A DNA stretch of 64,000 nucleotides from Burkholderiales bacterium (GCA_017880775.1 JADGRQ010000011.1:1-64000); one strand, 5' to 3'; shown: positions 8,956 through 19,048, counted from the stretch's first letter. A program made the numbers and translations. The notes: a model not told the origin generated them from the letters alone.

Positions 8956-10752
8956 CTACTTCTTGCCCCCCGGCGGTTCGGTGGCATCCCCGGCTCCGGC
9001 GGGCGGCGCCTTGTCCTGTCCGCGAATCGCGCGCTCGATTGCCTTCGACGCGTCATCCGCGTCCTTGTCCGCGCCTGCCGCATCCGGCGCGGCAGCCGGC
9101 TCCCCTTGGAGCGGCCCACCCTCGGCTCCTGGCGCCTCGGCCGGCACCTCGATGCGCATCTGGTCGGTATTTACGACGGCCTTCTTCGCCAGCCCGCCGG
9201 TCACCAAGCCCGGGAAGGCGATGATCAGCCCGACCATGAGGCACTGAATCAGGACAAACGGCACGGCGCCCCAGTAGATCTGCCCGGTCGTCACCCGCGG
9301 AGTGAGCTTGCCGGTAAGCTTGTCGATAAAGTCCTTGGCCGGCGCGACGCTCCTGAGGTAGAAGAGCGCGAAACCGAACGGCGGGTGCATGAACGAAGTC
9401 TGCATGTTGACCCCAAGCAGGACGCCGAACCAGATCAGGTCGATTCCGAGCTTCTCCGCCACCGGGCCGAGCAGCGGAATCACGATGAACGCGAGCTCGA
9501 AGAAATCGAGGAAGAATGCCAGGAAGAATATCAGGACGTTCACGACGATGAGAAAACCGAGCTGCCCGCCGGGCAGGTTGAGCAAGAGGTTCTCGACCCA
9601 CAGATGGCCGTCTACTCCGTAGAACGTCAGGCTGAACACGCGCGCGCCGACCAGGATGAACACCACGAACGAAGTCAGCTTGGCGGTCGTGTTCATGGCC
9701 TGCCGCAACAAGCTGAACGACAGGCGGCGGCGCGCCAACGCCATCGCCAGCGCGCCGCTGGCGCCCATGGCCCCGCCTTCGGTCGGCGTCGCCACGCCGA
9801 GGAAAATGGTGCCGAGCACCAGAAATATCAGCGCCAGCGGCGGGATCAGCACGAAGGTCACGCGTTCCGCCATTCGGGAGAGCAGGCCGAGCTTGAAGAA
9901 ATGGTTGACGACCGAAGCCGCAAAGGCCACGCCAACGCCGACCGCGGTGGACAAGACCAGCAACTCGTCAAGCGGCGGGTCGGGCTGCGGATAGTGGTAC
10001 TGGGCGAATGCCACGGACGCCGCAACGGCGACGATTGCCAGCACGATCAGCGAAGGCGTGCCGCTGCTGCCGCTAGCCTCGCGGAAGGTGCGCGCTTCCA
10101 GCGGCAAGGCCGGCGCCCAGGATGGCTTGAACACGGCGATGCCCGCCGCGTACACGGCATACAGGCCGGCCAGAGTGAGGCCCGGAATGAAGGCGCCCGC
10201 GTACATGTCGCCGACCGATTTGCCGAGCTGGTCGGCCATGACGATCAGCACCAGCGATGGCGGAATGATCTGCGCAAGCGTCCCTGACGCGGCGATCACG
10301 CCAGAGGCAAAGCGCCGGTCGTAGCCATAGCGCAGCATGATCGGCAGCGAAATCAGGCCCATCGAAATGACTGAGGCCGCCACCACGCCGGTGGTTGCCG
10401 CGAGCAGCGCGCCTACGAAAATGACGGCAAAGGCGAGTCCGCCCCGCAGCGGCCCGAACAGCTGGCCGACAGTGTCGAGCAGATCCTCGGCCATGCCGCT
10501 GCGCTCCAGGATCAGACCCATGAAAGTGAAGAACGGCACCGCCAGCAGCGTGTCGTTCGACATCACCGCCCACATGCGCTGCGGCAGCGCCTGGAACAGC
10601 GACGGTTGCAGCAGGCCAAGCTCGACGCCCAGCAGCCCGAAGAAAATGCCGGTGGCGGCGAGCGCAAAGGCGACCGGGTAGCCGATCAGCATCACCACGA
10701 TCAGCGACGCGAACATCAGCGGCGCCATGTTGTGGATCAGGAACTCGATCAT
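8956..10752 (-). CDS. TRAP transporter large permease, DctM family
   Basis: 598 residues from ATG 10752, which overlaps the DctQ stop. Many hydrophobic helices and family motifs are visible (for example PFFTFMGLILERSGMAEDLLD and the PPS-L region). DctM is the ion-coupled transport subunit in the inner membrane that works with DctQ and a DctP receptor. It is longer than the usual 425-450 residues: there is an extra hydrophobic insertion in the middle (around 220-300) and a roughly 70-residue Ala/Pro/Glu-rich, probably disordered C-terminal tail. The frame is open far upstream but only through DctQ. It is convergent with the receptor pair. Confidence 0.93.
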   Translation of the reverse strand: MIEFLIHNMAPLMFASLIVVMLIGYPVAFALAATGIFFGLLGVELGLLQPSLFQALPQRMWAVMSNDTLLAVPFFTFMGLILERSGMAEDLLDTVGQLFGPLRGGLAFAVIFVGALLAATTGVVAASVISMGLISLPIMLRYGYDRRFASGVIAASGTLAQIIPPSLVLIVMADQLGKSVGDMYAGAFIPGLTLAGLYAVYAAGIAVFKPSWAPALPLEARTFREASGSSGTPSLIVLAIVAVAASVAFAQYHYPQPDPPLDELLVLSTAVGVGVAFAASVVNHFFKLGLLSRMAERVTFVLIPPLALIFLVLGTIFLGVATPTEGGAMGASGALAMALARRRLSFSLLRQAMNTTAKLTSFVVFILVGARVFSLTFYGVDGHLWVENLLLNLPGGQLGFLIVVNVLIFFLAFFLDFFELAFIVIPLLGPVAEKLGIDLIWFGVLLGVNMQTSFMHPPFGFALFYLRSVAPAKDFIDKLTGKLTPRVTTGQIYWGAVPFVLIQCLMVGLIIAFPGLVTGGLAKKAVVNTDQMRIEVPAEAPGAEGGPLQGEPAAAPDAAGADKDADDASKAIERAIRGQDKAPPAGAGDATEPPGGKK

Positions 10753-11339
10753 GCCGCTTCCTGCCGCTGCTTGCGCAGCTCCTCGGCCAGCATCTCCTCC
10801 GCGGTCGGACCCTCGTCCTTCTCGGCGGGATCCGGTATCAATCCGCGCAGGAAGGCCACGCGCTTGATCAGCTCCGAAAGGCCCTGCAGGACCAGAAGGA
10901 AAAAACCGAGCGGCAGCATCAGCCGCGCCGGCCAGACCGTGAGGCCGCCGGCATTGGTGGAAACCTCGTTGCTCCCGTAGGCATCGAGGAACACCGGCCA
11001 TGACAGCCACATGATCGCGACCGCCATCGGCAGCAGGAAGAAAATCGTGCCGAAGATGTCGATCCAGGCTCTGCCCCGGGCCGACAGGTGTCCGGAAATG
11101 ACGTCGATGCGCACATGCTGGTTATGCAACAGGGTATAGCCGGCGCAGAACAGGAAGACGAACGAGAACAGGTACCACTGGATTTCCAGCCAGGCGTTCG
11201 AACTCATGTTGAGCGAGTAGCGGACGATCGCATTGCCGGTGCTGATCAGCACCGCGGCCAGGATCAGCCAGTAGCTGAGCTTGCCGACATGCTCATTGAG
11301 CGCGTCGATCGCGCGCGAAAAAATCAGGAGAAGTTTCAT
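10749..11339 (-). CDS. TRAP transporter small permease, DctQ family
   Basis: 196 residues with four predicted membrane helices (about 20-40, 55-75, 95-120 and 140-165), typical of DctQ. It pairs with DctM in the inner membrane. ATG 11339 is the start; its stop overlaps the DctM start by four bases, so translation is coupled. The C-terminus is charged and cytoplasmic. It is divergent from the PatB-like aminotransferase gene, with about 120 bases between them. Confidence 0.92.
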   Translation of the reverse strand: MKLLLIFSRAIDALNEHVGKLSYWLILAAVLISTGNAIVRYSLNMSSNAWLEIQWYLFSFVFLFCAGYTLLHNQHVRIDVISGHLSARGRAWIDIFGTIFFLLPMAVAIMWLSWPVFLDAYGSNEVSTNAGGLTVWPARLMLPLGFFLLVLQGLSELIKRVAFLRGLIPDPAEKDEGPTAEEMLAEELRKQRQEAA

Positions 11340-11459
11340 CGTTCATGACCCCCCTTGTTGCCGGCGACCCAGGCGCGCCGTCGAAGACGCGGCCGCGTAT
11401 TGTCAACCATCATGCGGACTATGGCAAAGTGTTGGTGCTTTTTCCGCGACAATATCCGA

Positions 11460-12617
11460 ATGAACCAATCTGCCTTCGATTTCGACGAGCCCGTTGACCG
11501 GCGCGGCACCTGGAGCGCGCGTTGGGAAAAGCATGCCGGCCGGGACGTGATCCCCCTTTGGGTCGCCGATACCGATTACCGCGCGCCGCCGGCCGTCCTC
11601 CATGCCCTCGCCGCGCGGGTCGCGCACGGGGTATTCGGGTATTCGGTTGTACCCGAGGAACTGTGCGGCCTGATCGTAGAGAGGCTGGCGCGACTGTATG
11701 GCTGGCGCGTATCGCCCGACTGGATCGTATTCCTCCCCGGTGTGGTGCCGGGGCTGCACCTCGCGGCGCGACACCTCGCCGGACCGCAGGAGCACGTGTT
11801 GCTGCCGCACCCGATCTACGGGCATTTTCGCAAGGCGGTGCAGCTCGCGCCGCGTGCGGCGGGCGAGATGCCGCTGGTGCTCGAGCGCGGGCGCTGGGTG
11901 TTCGACGAGGACGCGCTCGGCGCCGCGGTGCGCCCCGAATCCCGCCTGCTGCTGTTGTGCAATCCGCAGAATCCGGGCGGCACGATCTTCACGCGTGCGG
12001 AACTGGCCCGGCTCGTACAGTTCGCCGAACGGCACGACCTCATCGTCTGTTCGGACGAGATCCATTGCGACCTGCTGCTCGACGCGGGCAAGCCGCACGT
12101 GCCGATCGCAAGCCTCTCACCGGAGGTCTCGCGGCGCACGGTGACGCTGATGTCGCCGAACAAGACGTTCAACATTGCGGGCGCGGGGTGCGCGTTCGCG
12201 GTGATCGAGAACGCGCAGCTGCGCCGGCGCTTCTCGGTCGATCTGCACTACACCGTGCACGACGCTTCGCTGTTCGGCTACGCAGCCGCAGTCGCAGCTT
12301 ACCGTGGCGGTGACGAATGGCTGGCGGCGCAGCTCGACTACCTGTGCGGCAATCGCGATCTGGTCGAACAGGCGGTCGCGCGGTTGCCGGGGCTGTCGAT
12401 GGCGCATGTAGAAGCAACCTACCTCGCCTGGATCGACGCAAGCGCGCTGCACCTCGCGGACGCGCATGCCCATTTCCTCGCGCATGGGCTCGCGCTGTCG
12501 CCGGGTTCGGATTTCAGCGCGCCGCAGTTCGTGCGGCTGAATTTCGGCACCCAGCGCGCATTGCTGCGCGAAGCGCTCGTGCGGCTCGAAACTGCCATCA
12601 GCACCTCAGCAGGCTAG
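11460..12617 (+). CDS. PatB/MalY family PLP enzyme (cystathionine beta-lyase-like)
   Basis: 385 residues. Fold-type I aminotransferase with the PLP lysine in SPNKTFNIAG and the NPQNPGG motif that holds the cofactor ring. The N-terminal FDFDEPVDRRGT and WVADTDY segments are typical of PatB/MalY C-S lyases, which break cystathionine or related cysteine conjugates to a thiol, pyruvate and ammonia. The frame is open upstream to 11355, but family similarity begins at ATG 11460. It is convergent with and overlaps the ChaC-like gene by four bases; both may act on thiol compounds. Confidence 0.85.
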   Translation: MNQSAFDFDEPVDRRGTWSARWEKHAGRDVIPLWVADTDYRAPPAVLHALAARVAHGVFGYSVVPEELCGLIVERLARLYGWRVSPDWIVFLPGVVPGLHLAARHLAGPQEHVLLPHPIYGHFRKAVQLAPRAAGEMPLVLERGRWVFDEDALGAAVRPESRLLLLCNPQNPGGTIFTRAELARLVQFAERHDLIVCSDEIHCDLLLDAGKPHVPIASLSPEVSRRTVTLMSPNKTFNIAGAGCAFAVIENAQLRRRFSVDLHYTVHDASLFGYAAAVAAYRGGDEWLAAQLDYLCGNRDLVEQAVARLPGLSMAHVEATYLAWIDASALHLADAHAHFLAHGLALSPGSDFSAPQFVRLNFGTQRALLREALVRLETAISTSAG

Positions 12618-13177
12618 CGCCCGCAGAGCTTGGCCGCGCGCCCGAACACCCGCGCCAGATGCGGATCGCGCACGCCGAGCGATTCCATGTGGGCGAGCGT
12701 ATTGGCGAGGTAGGCGAGGTTGTCGCCGCGCTCGCCGCATCCCTGCGCGACCAGGCGCGAGGTCGCCTCCAGGCTCAGATCCCCTGCGAACTGACGGTGC
12801 GCGGTGTCGGCCACGTAGGCGAGCGCACGCACTACCCGGCGGCGGCCGATGCGCACCGCAAGCATGCGCGGGAAATACACGCGGTTGATCATCTCGCGCT
12901 GCCACAGCCGGGCGAGGGTGGTACGCACGCGCGGTGCAGCGACGCGAAACGTCATGCCCCAGCATGATCCGCCGCGGCACAGCCCCATCACCAGCCCCGG
13001 CTTGACCGGCGTGCCGCGGTAGCGGTGCGAGTAGATGCACAGCGCGCGGTGAAATCCGTACAGGTGGCCGGGATGCTTCTCCGCGAAGCGGAAATCCGGC
13101 GACCACATCAGCGAGCCGTAGCCGAAGATCCACAGGCCGCCGCGCGGCACTTGAGCGAGAAAATACTCCAGATCCAT
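12614..13177 (-). CDS. Gamma-glutamylcyclotransferase, ChaC-like
   Basis: 187 residues. The nucleotide-binding-like signature FGYGSLMW appears near residue 18-25, and PRMLAVR and the C-terminal ESLGVRDPHL region match the ChaC branch. ChaC enzymes release 5-oxoproline and Cys-Gly from glutathione in the cytosol. The family's catalytic glutamate is expected in the central part; the only candidate I see is the E of QREMINR, so activity is likely but not proven. ATG 13177 fits the family N-terminus, although the frame opens earlier. Its 3' end overlaps the convergent PatB-like gene. Confidence 0.88.
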   Translation of the reverse strand: MDLEYFLAQVPRGGLWIFGYGSLMWSPDFRFAEKHPGHLYGFHRALCIYSHRYRGTPVKPGLVMGLCRGGSCWGMTFRVAAPRVRTTLARLWQREMINRVYFPRMLAVRIGRRRVVRALAYVADTAHRQFAGDLSLEATSRLVAQGCGERGDNLAYLANTLAHMESLGVRDPHLARVFGRAAKLCGR

Positions 13178-13270
13178 TGCTTGGAATTATGATACAGATG
13201 CTCTGGATCACCCGGGCATCTATTGCTATCTTGTGGAATTCACGACCCATCGACGCGGACGAGGTGAACG

Positions 13271-14482
13271 ATGCTGTTTGATTTGCCCAGGGAAGTGAAG
13301 CAGTTCCAGGCGAAAGTCCGGCGGGTGGCCGGCGCGGAAATCGCGCCGCACGCGGCCGAGACCGATCGCAGCGAGCAGTACCCCTGGCATTGCGTCGACA
13401 TCCTGAAGCGCGAGGGATTCATGGGGATGACCATTCCGGTCGAGTACGGCGGCAGGGGCGCCTCCTACCTCGAGGCCGTGGTGCTCATCGAGGAGATGTC
13501 CAAGGCGTGCAGTACGACGGGACGCATCTGCGTCGAGTCCAACATGGGCGCGCTGGGCGCCATCATGAAGTACGGCAGCGAGGCACAGAAGCGCCTGGCT
13601 GCCTCCCTCGTTCTGGCGGGCGACAAGCCGGCGATCTGCATCACCGAGCCCGAGGCCGGCAGCGCGGCCACCGAAATGACCACGCGCGCCGACCGCAAGG
13701 GCGACCGCTACATCCTCAACGGCAAGAAGCACTGGATCACCGGTGGCGGCGTATCACGGCTCCATCTCATCTTCGCCCGCGTCTACCACGACGGCGAGGA
13801 GCAGGGCATCGGGGGCTTCATTGTCGCGCGCAACCCGGAGACCCGCGCGCCCGCGGGTTTGGTGGTCGGCAAGCGCGAGCCCGCCATGGGTGTGCGGGGT
13901 ATCCCCGAGACGGAAATCATCCTCGAGGATCTCGAGGTTGCCGAAGATATGGTGGTGATTCCGCCGCAGGGCGTGCGCAAGGGTTTCGCCGGATTGATGG
14001 AGGCGTATAACGGGCAGCGCGTCGGCGCAGCCACCGTGGCGCTGGGCATAGGTGAAAGCGCGTACGAAATGGCGCTCGCCTATGCGCGCGATCGCCGGCA
14101 ATTCGGCCGGCCGATCGCCGAGTTCCAGGGCGTCCAGTGGATGCTGGCCGACATGTCGATCCAGCTTGCCGCGGCCCAGGCGCTGATCTACAAGGCCACT
14201 GCAAACGCCGGCGATGGCTTTCCCAACAAGCTCGAAGCCGCGCAGGCGAAGGTCTTCGCGGCCGACACGGGCGTTCGCGTGACCAACGACGCACTCCAGA
14301 TCTTCGGCGCGATGGGCTATTCGCGCAATCTGGCGCTCGAGCGCAAAGTGCGCGATGCGCGCATGTTCCCCATCGCGGGCGGCACGGCCCAGATCCTGCG
14401 CACGCAGGTGGCCGGGTCGATTCTTGGCATCAGGACGCCGCAATCGCGCGACGGCTACCTGAAGATCGGAGACGGCGCGTGA
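13271..14482 (+). CDS. Acyl-CoA dehydrogenase-like flavoprotein, possibly a 3-sulfinopropanoyl-CoA desulfinase
   Basis: 403 residues, complete acyl-CoA dehydrogenase fold; the CITEPEAGSA and GKKHWIT motifs bind FAD and substrate. The usual catalytic glutamate is missing: the C-terminal motif that normally reads Y-E-G-T is A-G-G-T in this protein, and the alternative site in the helix near residue 249 is Gln, not Glu. Arg85 and Gln249 fall at positions matching, as I recall them, Arg84 and Gln246 of the desulfinase from Advenella, which removes sulfite from 3-sulfinopropanoyl-CoA instead of dehydrogenating. The start is ATG 13271 with AGGTGA. It overlaps the next (ThDP enzyme) gene, so the two probably act together. 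The substrate remains inference. Confidence 0.8.
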   Translation: MLFDLPREVKQFQAKVRRVAGAEIAPHAAETDRSEQYPWHCVDILKREGFMGMTIPVEYGGRGASYLEAVVLIEEMSKACSTTGRICVESNMGALGAIMKYGSEAQKRLAASLVLAGDKPAICITEPEAGSAATEMTTRADRKGDRYILNGKKHWITGGGVSRLHLIFARVYHDGEEQGIGGFIVARNPETRAPAGLVVGKREPAMGVRGIPETEIILEDLEVAEDMVVIPPQGVRKGFAGLMEAYNGQRVGAATVALGIGESAYEMALAYARDRRQFGRPIAEFQGVQWMLADMSIQLAAAQALIYKATANAGDGFPNKLEAAQAKVFAADTGVRVTNDALQIFGAMGYSRNLALERKVRDARMFPIAGGTAQILRTQVAGSILGIRTPQSRDGYLKIGDGA

Positions 14483-16098
14483 TTCGACAGGGCATGGCCA
14501 CTGCCGCACAACTCATCGCCCGGCGGCTCCACGAGGCGGGCGTTCGTTACGCCTTCGGCATTCCGGGCGGCGAGGTCCTGTCGATCATCGACGCGCTGCG
14601 GGAGGTCGGGATACGTTTCGTGCTCGTCAAGCACGAAAATAGCGGCGGATTCATGGCGGAAGGCGTGCACCACCGGTCGGGCGCGCCCGCCGTGCTGGTG
14701 GCCACCGTAGGTCCCGGCGTGGTCAACGCCGTCAACTTCGTGGCCAACGCCCAGCAGGACCGCGTGCCGCTGATCTTCCTCACCGGCTGCATCGAATCCG
14801 CCACTTCGCAAACCTTCACGCATCAGTGGCTTGACCAGAGCGCATTGCTGCGCCCGATCACCAAGGCGTGCTTCACCGCCGACCCCGGCGCGATCGACGT
14901 GATGATCGACAAGGCTGTCAGCATCGCGCTGGACGACCCGCCGGGGCCGGTTCACGTCGATGTACCGGTCGCGGTTGCCGCCACCGCCGTCGTCACGGCG
15001 GAGCCGGTACGCCGGCCGCGGCCCGCTCGCGGTTCGCCTTACGGCGAGTGGTTGGCGGTCGCTCGGGCGTGGCTGGCAGCGGCACTGCGGCCCGTGATGA
15101 TTGCAGGCGTGGAGGCGCTCAACCACGAAGCGAGCGCGGACGTGCAAGCGTTCGCTCGAGGCTTGAACATTCCCTTGCTCACCAGCTACAAGGCCAAGGG
15201 CATACTCCCTGAGGACGATCCGCTTTCGCTGGGCGGAGCCGGTCTGTCGCCGGTGGCGGACAAACTGCTGCTGCCGCTCATCCGTGAGAGCGACTGCGTG
15301 GTGCTGGCCGGCTACGATCCGATCGAGATGCGCATCGGCTGGCGCGACCCGTGGCCGGCGGGGCGGCGCGTCATCGAACTGGGCGCGCTACCCAACACCC
15401 ACTACGTCCATCGCGCGGCGCTGAGCCTGCTTTGCGACGTCGGCGCCGGATTGCGCGCGCTCGGTGCAGACTTGCCCGGCCGGTCCGTGTGGACCAAGGA
15501 CGAACTCGCGTCGCTGCAGAGCCGCCTGCGCGCGGCCTATCGGCCGGACGAAGAGTGGGGCCCCGCAGCGATCATCGACACGGCGCGCCGCGTACTGCCT
15601 CGGGGCACCATCGCTACGGTGGACACCGGCGCGCACCGCATCATGCTTAGCCAGCTCTGGCAGTCCTACGGGCCGCGCGAACTGCTGCAATCCACCGGCC
15701 TGTGCACGATGGGCTGCGCGCTGCCGCTCGCGATGGGAGCCATGCTGGCCGACCGGAAACGACCCGTGGTCGCTTTCACCGGGGACGGCGGGCTCGACAT
15801 GGTCATGGGGGAACTGGCGACCGCCCGCGATCTCGCGCTGCCGGTGATCGTGGTGGTCTTCGCCGACACTTCGCTCGCACTGATCGAGATGAAACAACGC
15901 AGCATGGGGCTCGCTAACGCCGGCGTCGATTTTCCGGCTACCGACTACGCGGCGGTGGCCCGCGCGCTGGGCGGCGAAGGGCACACCTGCCGCGGCCGTC
16001 CGCAGCTGGAACGCGCGCTCGTACGGGCCCTCGAGGCGGACCGTTTCAGCGTCATCGCCTGCGTGTTTTCCCGCAACGCCTACGACGGGCGAATCTGA
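14479..16098 (+). CDS. Thiamine diphosphate-dependent enzyme, acetolactate synthase-like
   Basis: 539 residues from GTG 14479 (GGAG upstream, overlapping the stop of the previous gene); ATG 14494 is an alternative. N-terminal ThDP domain with GIPGGEV and the activating glutamate in KHENSGG; central Rossmann-like domain; C-terminal ThDP-binding motif starting GDGGLDM and ending in F-A-D-T where NN is usual. The family includes acetolactate synthase, sulfoacetaldehyde acetyltransferase and decarboxylases; the sequence does not tell which. Being far from ilv genes and translationally coupled to an acyl-CoA dehydrogenase-like gene, a catabolic carboligase or decarboxylase role is more likely than branched-chain amino-acid synthesis. 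Confidence 0.82.
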   Translation: MIRQGMATAAQLIARRLHEAGVRYAFGIPGGEVLSIIDALREVGIRFVLVKHENSGGFMAEGVHHRSGAPAVLVATVGPGVVNAVNFVANAQQDRVPLIFLTGCIESATSQTFTHQWLDQSALLRPITKACFTADPGAIDVMIDKAVSIALDDPPGPVHVDVPVAVAATAVVTAEPVRRPRPARGSPYGEWLAVARAWLAAALRPVMIAGVEALNHEASADVQAFARGLNIPLLTSYKAKGILPEDDPLSLGGAGLSPVADKLLLPLIRESDCVVLAGYDPIEMRIGWRDPWPAGRRVIELGALPNTHYVHRAALSLLCDVGAGLRALGADLPGRSVWTKDELASLQSRLRAAYRPDEEWGPAAIIDTARRVLPRGTIATVDTGAHRIMLSQLWQSYGPRELLQSTGLCTMGCALPLAMGAMLADRKRPVVAFTGDGGLDMVMGELATARDLALPVIVVVFADTSLALIEMKQRSMGLANAGVDFPATDYAAVARALGGEGHTCRGRPQLERALVRALEADRFSVIACVFSRNAYDGRI

Positions 16099-16121
16099 CA
16101 GCAGTCGCCATAGGAGCGCCA

Positions 16122-17375
16122 ATGACGCCGACGGAAACGCACGGTAGCGCGAGAGCGGAGGTATCGCAGGAGTGGATTGCGCGGGCACATGCCTTGAAGC
16201 CGCTGTTGGAAGCCGCCGCACCGCGGATCGAAGCCACCTGTTCGCTGCCCGCCGATGTGCTCGATGCGCTGCACGAGGCGAAGATGTTCCGCATGCTGCT
16301 GCCGCGCTCGCTCGGCGGCGCGGAGCTGGATCTGGCGACCTACGCACAGGTGGTGGCGGTGATCGCCGAAGGCGACGGCAGTGTGGCCTGGTGCATCGGA
16401 CAGAATTCCGGCTGTTCGATGGCAGCGGCGTATCTGGAGCCCGACGCCGCGCGCGACGTTTTCGGCGATCCCCGGGCCGTGGTCGCCTGGGGGTTTTCTC
16501 TCGGCCCGCACTGCCGCGCCGTTCCGGTCGAAGGCGGCTGGATGGTCAACGGAAGCTGGGGTTTCGGCAGCGGCAATCGGCATTCGCAGTGGCTCGGCGC
16601 GCATTGCCAGCAATGCGACGCGGCCGGCACGCCCCTCAAGCATCCCGACGGACGCGTCACGGAGCGGACCATGCTGTTGCCGCGTGTATCGGCGAAAATT
16701 CCCGGCGACCAATGGGACGTGATCGGTTTGCGCGGAACCGGCAGCGACACCTACTCGGTGACCGATCTGTATGTGCCCGCCAAGTATTCGCTGGTTCCAC
16801 GGGCCGTCGGACGCGACCAGCAACTTGCCGCGGGCGTCAAGACGGAGCCGGAGCCGGAACGACGGGAAAAGGGCACGCTTTACCGGATCACGACGATGAA
16901 CGTGTACCAGTGCGGGTTCGCCTCCGTAGGCATCGGTATCGCGCGGGCCACGCTCGCTGCGTTCATCGCGCTGGCCACCAGAAAGACACCCTCCGGCACC
17001 ACGCTGTCGTTACGCGATGACAATTGGATCCAGTCGCGCGTCGCGCAATGCGAGGCCAAGTTGAGCGCCGCCAATGCCTGGCTGGTGCAGCTCGCACGCG
17101 AGGCGTGGAATGAATGCGAGGCCACCGGAGAAGTCGGCTTTGAACTGCGGATCAGGCTGCGTCTGGCGTCCACGTTTGCCATCCATCAGGCACGGGAGGT
17201 CGTCGACACTGCTTACACCGAGGCCGGTACCACGTCGATTTTCCAGAGCAACCCGTTCGAGCGGCGGATGCGCGATATGCACACCGTGTCCCAGCAGGTG
17301 CAGGCGAGCGTGTCGCATTTTCAATCCGTCGGGCAACATTTCCTCGGCGCAGCGCCGAGCGTGCGCTTCATCTGA
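16122..17375 (+). CDS. Acyl-CoA dehydrogenase-fold flavin monooxygenase-like protein
   Basis: 417 residues, start ATG 16122 after TAGGAG. The fold is that of acyl-CoA dehydrogenases, but the sequence is of the group D two-component monooxygenase type (HpaH/DszC/IacA-like): an N-terminal helical domain with LPRSLGGAELD, the middle GSWGFGSGN and GLRGTGSDTYSV segments, and a C-terminal helical domain (about 250-400). Such proteins use reduced flavin from a separate reductase to oxygenate aromatic or sulfur compounds. No flavin reductase gene is next to it. It lies 23 bases after the ThDP enzyme gene, suggesting a shared catabolic role of unknown substrate. Confidence 0.78.
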   Translation: MTPTETHGSARAEVSQEWIARAHALKPLLEAAAPRIEATCSLPADVLDALHEAKMFRMLLPRSLGGAELDLATYAQVVAVIAEGDGSVAWCIGQNSGCSMAAAYLEPDAARDVFGDPRAVVAWGFSLGPHCRAVPVEGGWMVNGSWGFGSGNRHSQWLGAHCQQCDAAGTPLKHPDGRVTERTMLLPRVSAKIPGDQWDVIGLRGTGSDTYSVTDLYVPAKYSLVPRAVGRDQQLAAGVKTEPEPERREKGTLYRITTMNVYQCGFASVGIGIARATLAAFIALATRKTPSGTTLSLRDDNWIQSRVAQCEAKLSAANAWLVQLAREAWNECEATGEVGFELRIRLRLASTFAIHQAREVVDTAYTEAGTTSIFQSNPFERRMRDMHTVSQQVQASVSHFQSVGQHFLGAAPSVRFI

Positions 17376-17402
17376 GGTATCCTTATCCACTGGAGGAAAA
17401 CG

Positions 17403-18493
17403 ATGAACCGACGAGCATTCCTTAAGACGTCCGCGGCCGCGACCGCGCTTTCCGCGAGCCCGTTCGCGCGCAGCGCATTCGCCAACATGGCCGAGGCCGG
17501 CCGCTGGCGCGCCTTTGAAGTGACGTACCGCGTCGAGGTGCAGAAGCCCGCCGGCGTGACCAAGGCGTGGCTGCCGCTGCCGCTGTCCGAGGACACCAGC
17601 TACTTCAAGAACCTCGGCAGCACCTGGAGCGCCGAGGGCGGGCGCGCCTCCGCGACGATCGAGCCGAAATACGGCGCGGGCATCGCGATGGCTGAATTTC
17701 CGGAGGGCGTCGCGACCCCGACTTTCATCGTGGTATCGCGCTTTGCGACGCGCGATCGCGCGGTCGATCTTGCCAAGCCGGGCAACGCGCGTCCCGAGGA
17801 TCCGAAGATCCTGCAGCGCAGCCTGCAGGCCACCGATTTCATTCCGGTCGACGGCATCGTCAAGGATACGGCGATGGACGTCACCAGGGGCCTGCGCAGC
17901 GACATGGACAAGGCGCGCGCGCTCTACGAGTGGGTGGTGGAGAACACGTTCCGCGACCCGAAGACCCGCGGCTGCGGATGGGGCGACATCAAGACCATGC
18001 TCGAGACGCGTAACCTGGGCGGGAAATGCGGCGACCTGAATGCGTTGTGGGTCGGCATGACGCGATCGCTGGGCATCCCTGCGCGCGACGTTTACGGCAT
18101 TCGCGTGGCGAAATCAGAGTTCGGCTACAAGAGCCTGGGCGCTGGAACCGAGGTGATCAGCAAAGCGCAGCACTGCCGCGCAGAGTTTTACCTTCCCGAG
18201 TACGGATGGATTCCTGTCGATCCGGCCGATGTGCGCAAGGTGGTCCTCGAAGAGGCGCCCGGCCTGACGCTCGCGAGCGACGTGGTGAAGGCCAATCGCG
18301 CGCGTCTGTTCGGCGCGTGGGAGATGAACTGGCTCGCCTACAACTACGCCGCCGACGTGGTCCTGCCGGGCACCAAATTCGGCAAGATTCCGTATCTGAT
18401 GTACCCGAACGGCGAGACCGCGGCGGAGAAGCTCGACCAACTCGAGCCCGATTCGTTCAAGTACACGATTACCGCGCGCGAGTTGAAGGTCGC

Positions 18494-18497
<4 letters not shown>
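17403..18497 (+). CDS. Tat-exported transglutaminase-like protein
   Basis: 364 residues. The N-terminus has a twin-arginine motif (NRRAFLK) and a hydrophobic stretch ending ARSAFA, so it is probably periplasmic. The transglutaminase-like core has all three catalytic residues: Cys in GGKCGDLNAL, His in AQHCRAEF and Asp in PVDPADV. Family members are usually cysteine peptidases or amidases rather than cross-linking enzymes. The start is ATG 17403 with TGGAGG upstream. Its stop overlaps a TTG start for the TlpA-like gene, and a strong terminator hairpin lies just downstream inside that gene. Confidence 0.82.
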
Positions 18498-19045
<548 letters not shown>

Positions 19046-19048
19046 CGA

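Noticed and set aside
8626-10287. 553-codon plus-strand ORF opposite DctM
   Set aside because: Charged, low-complexity shadow of a membrane protein gene.
13178-13270. TATGAT near 13188 as promoter for the acyl-CoA dehydrogenase gene
   Set aside because: No -35 hexamer at a workable distance.
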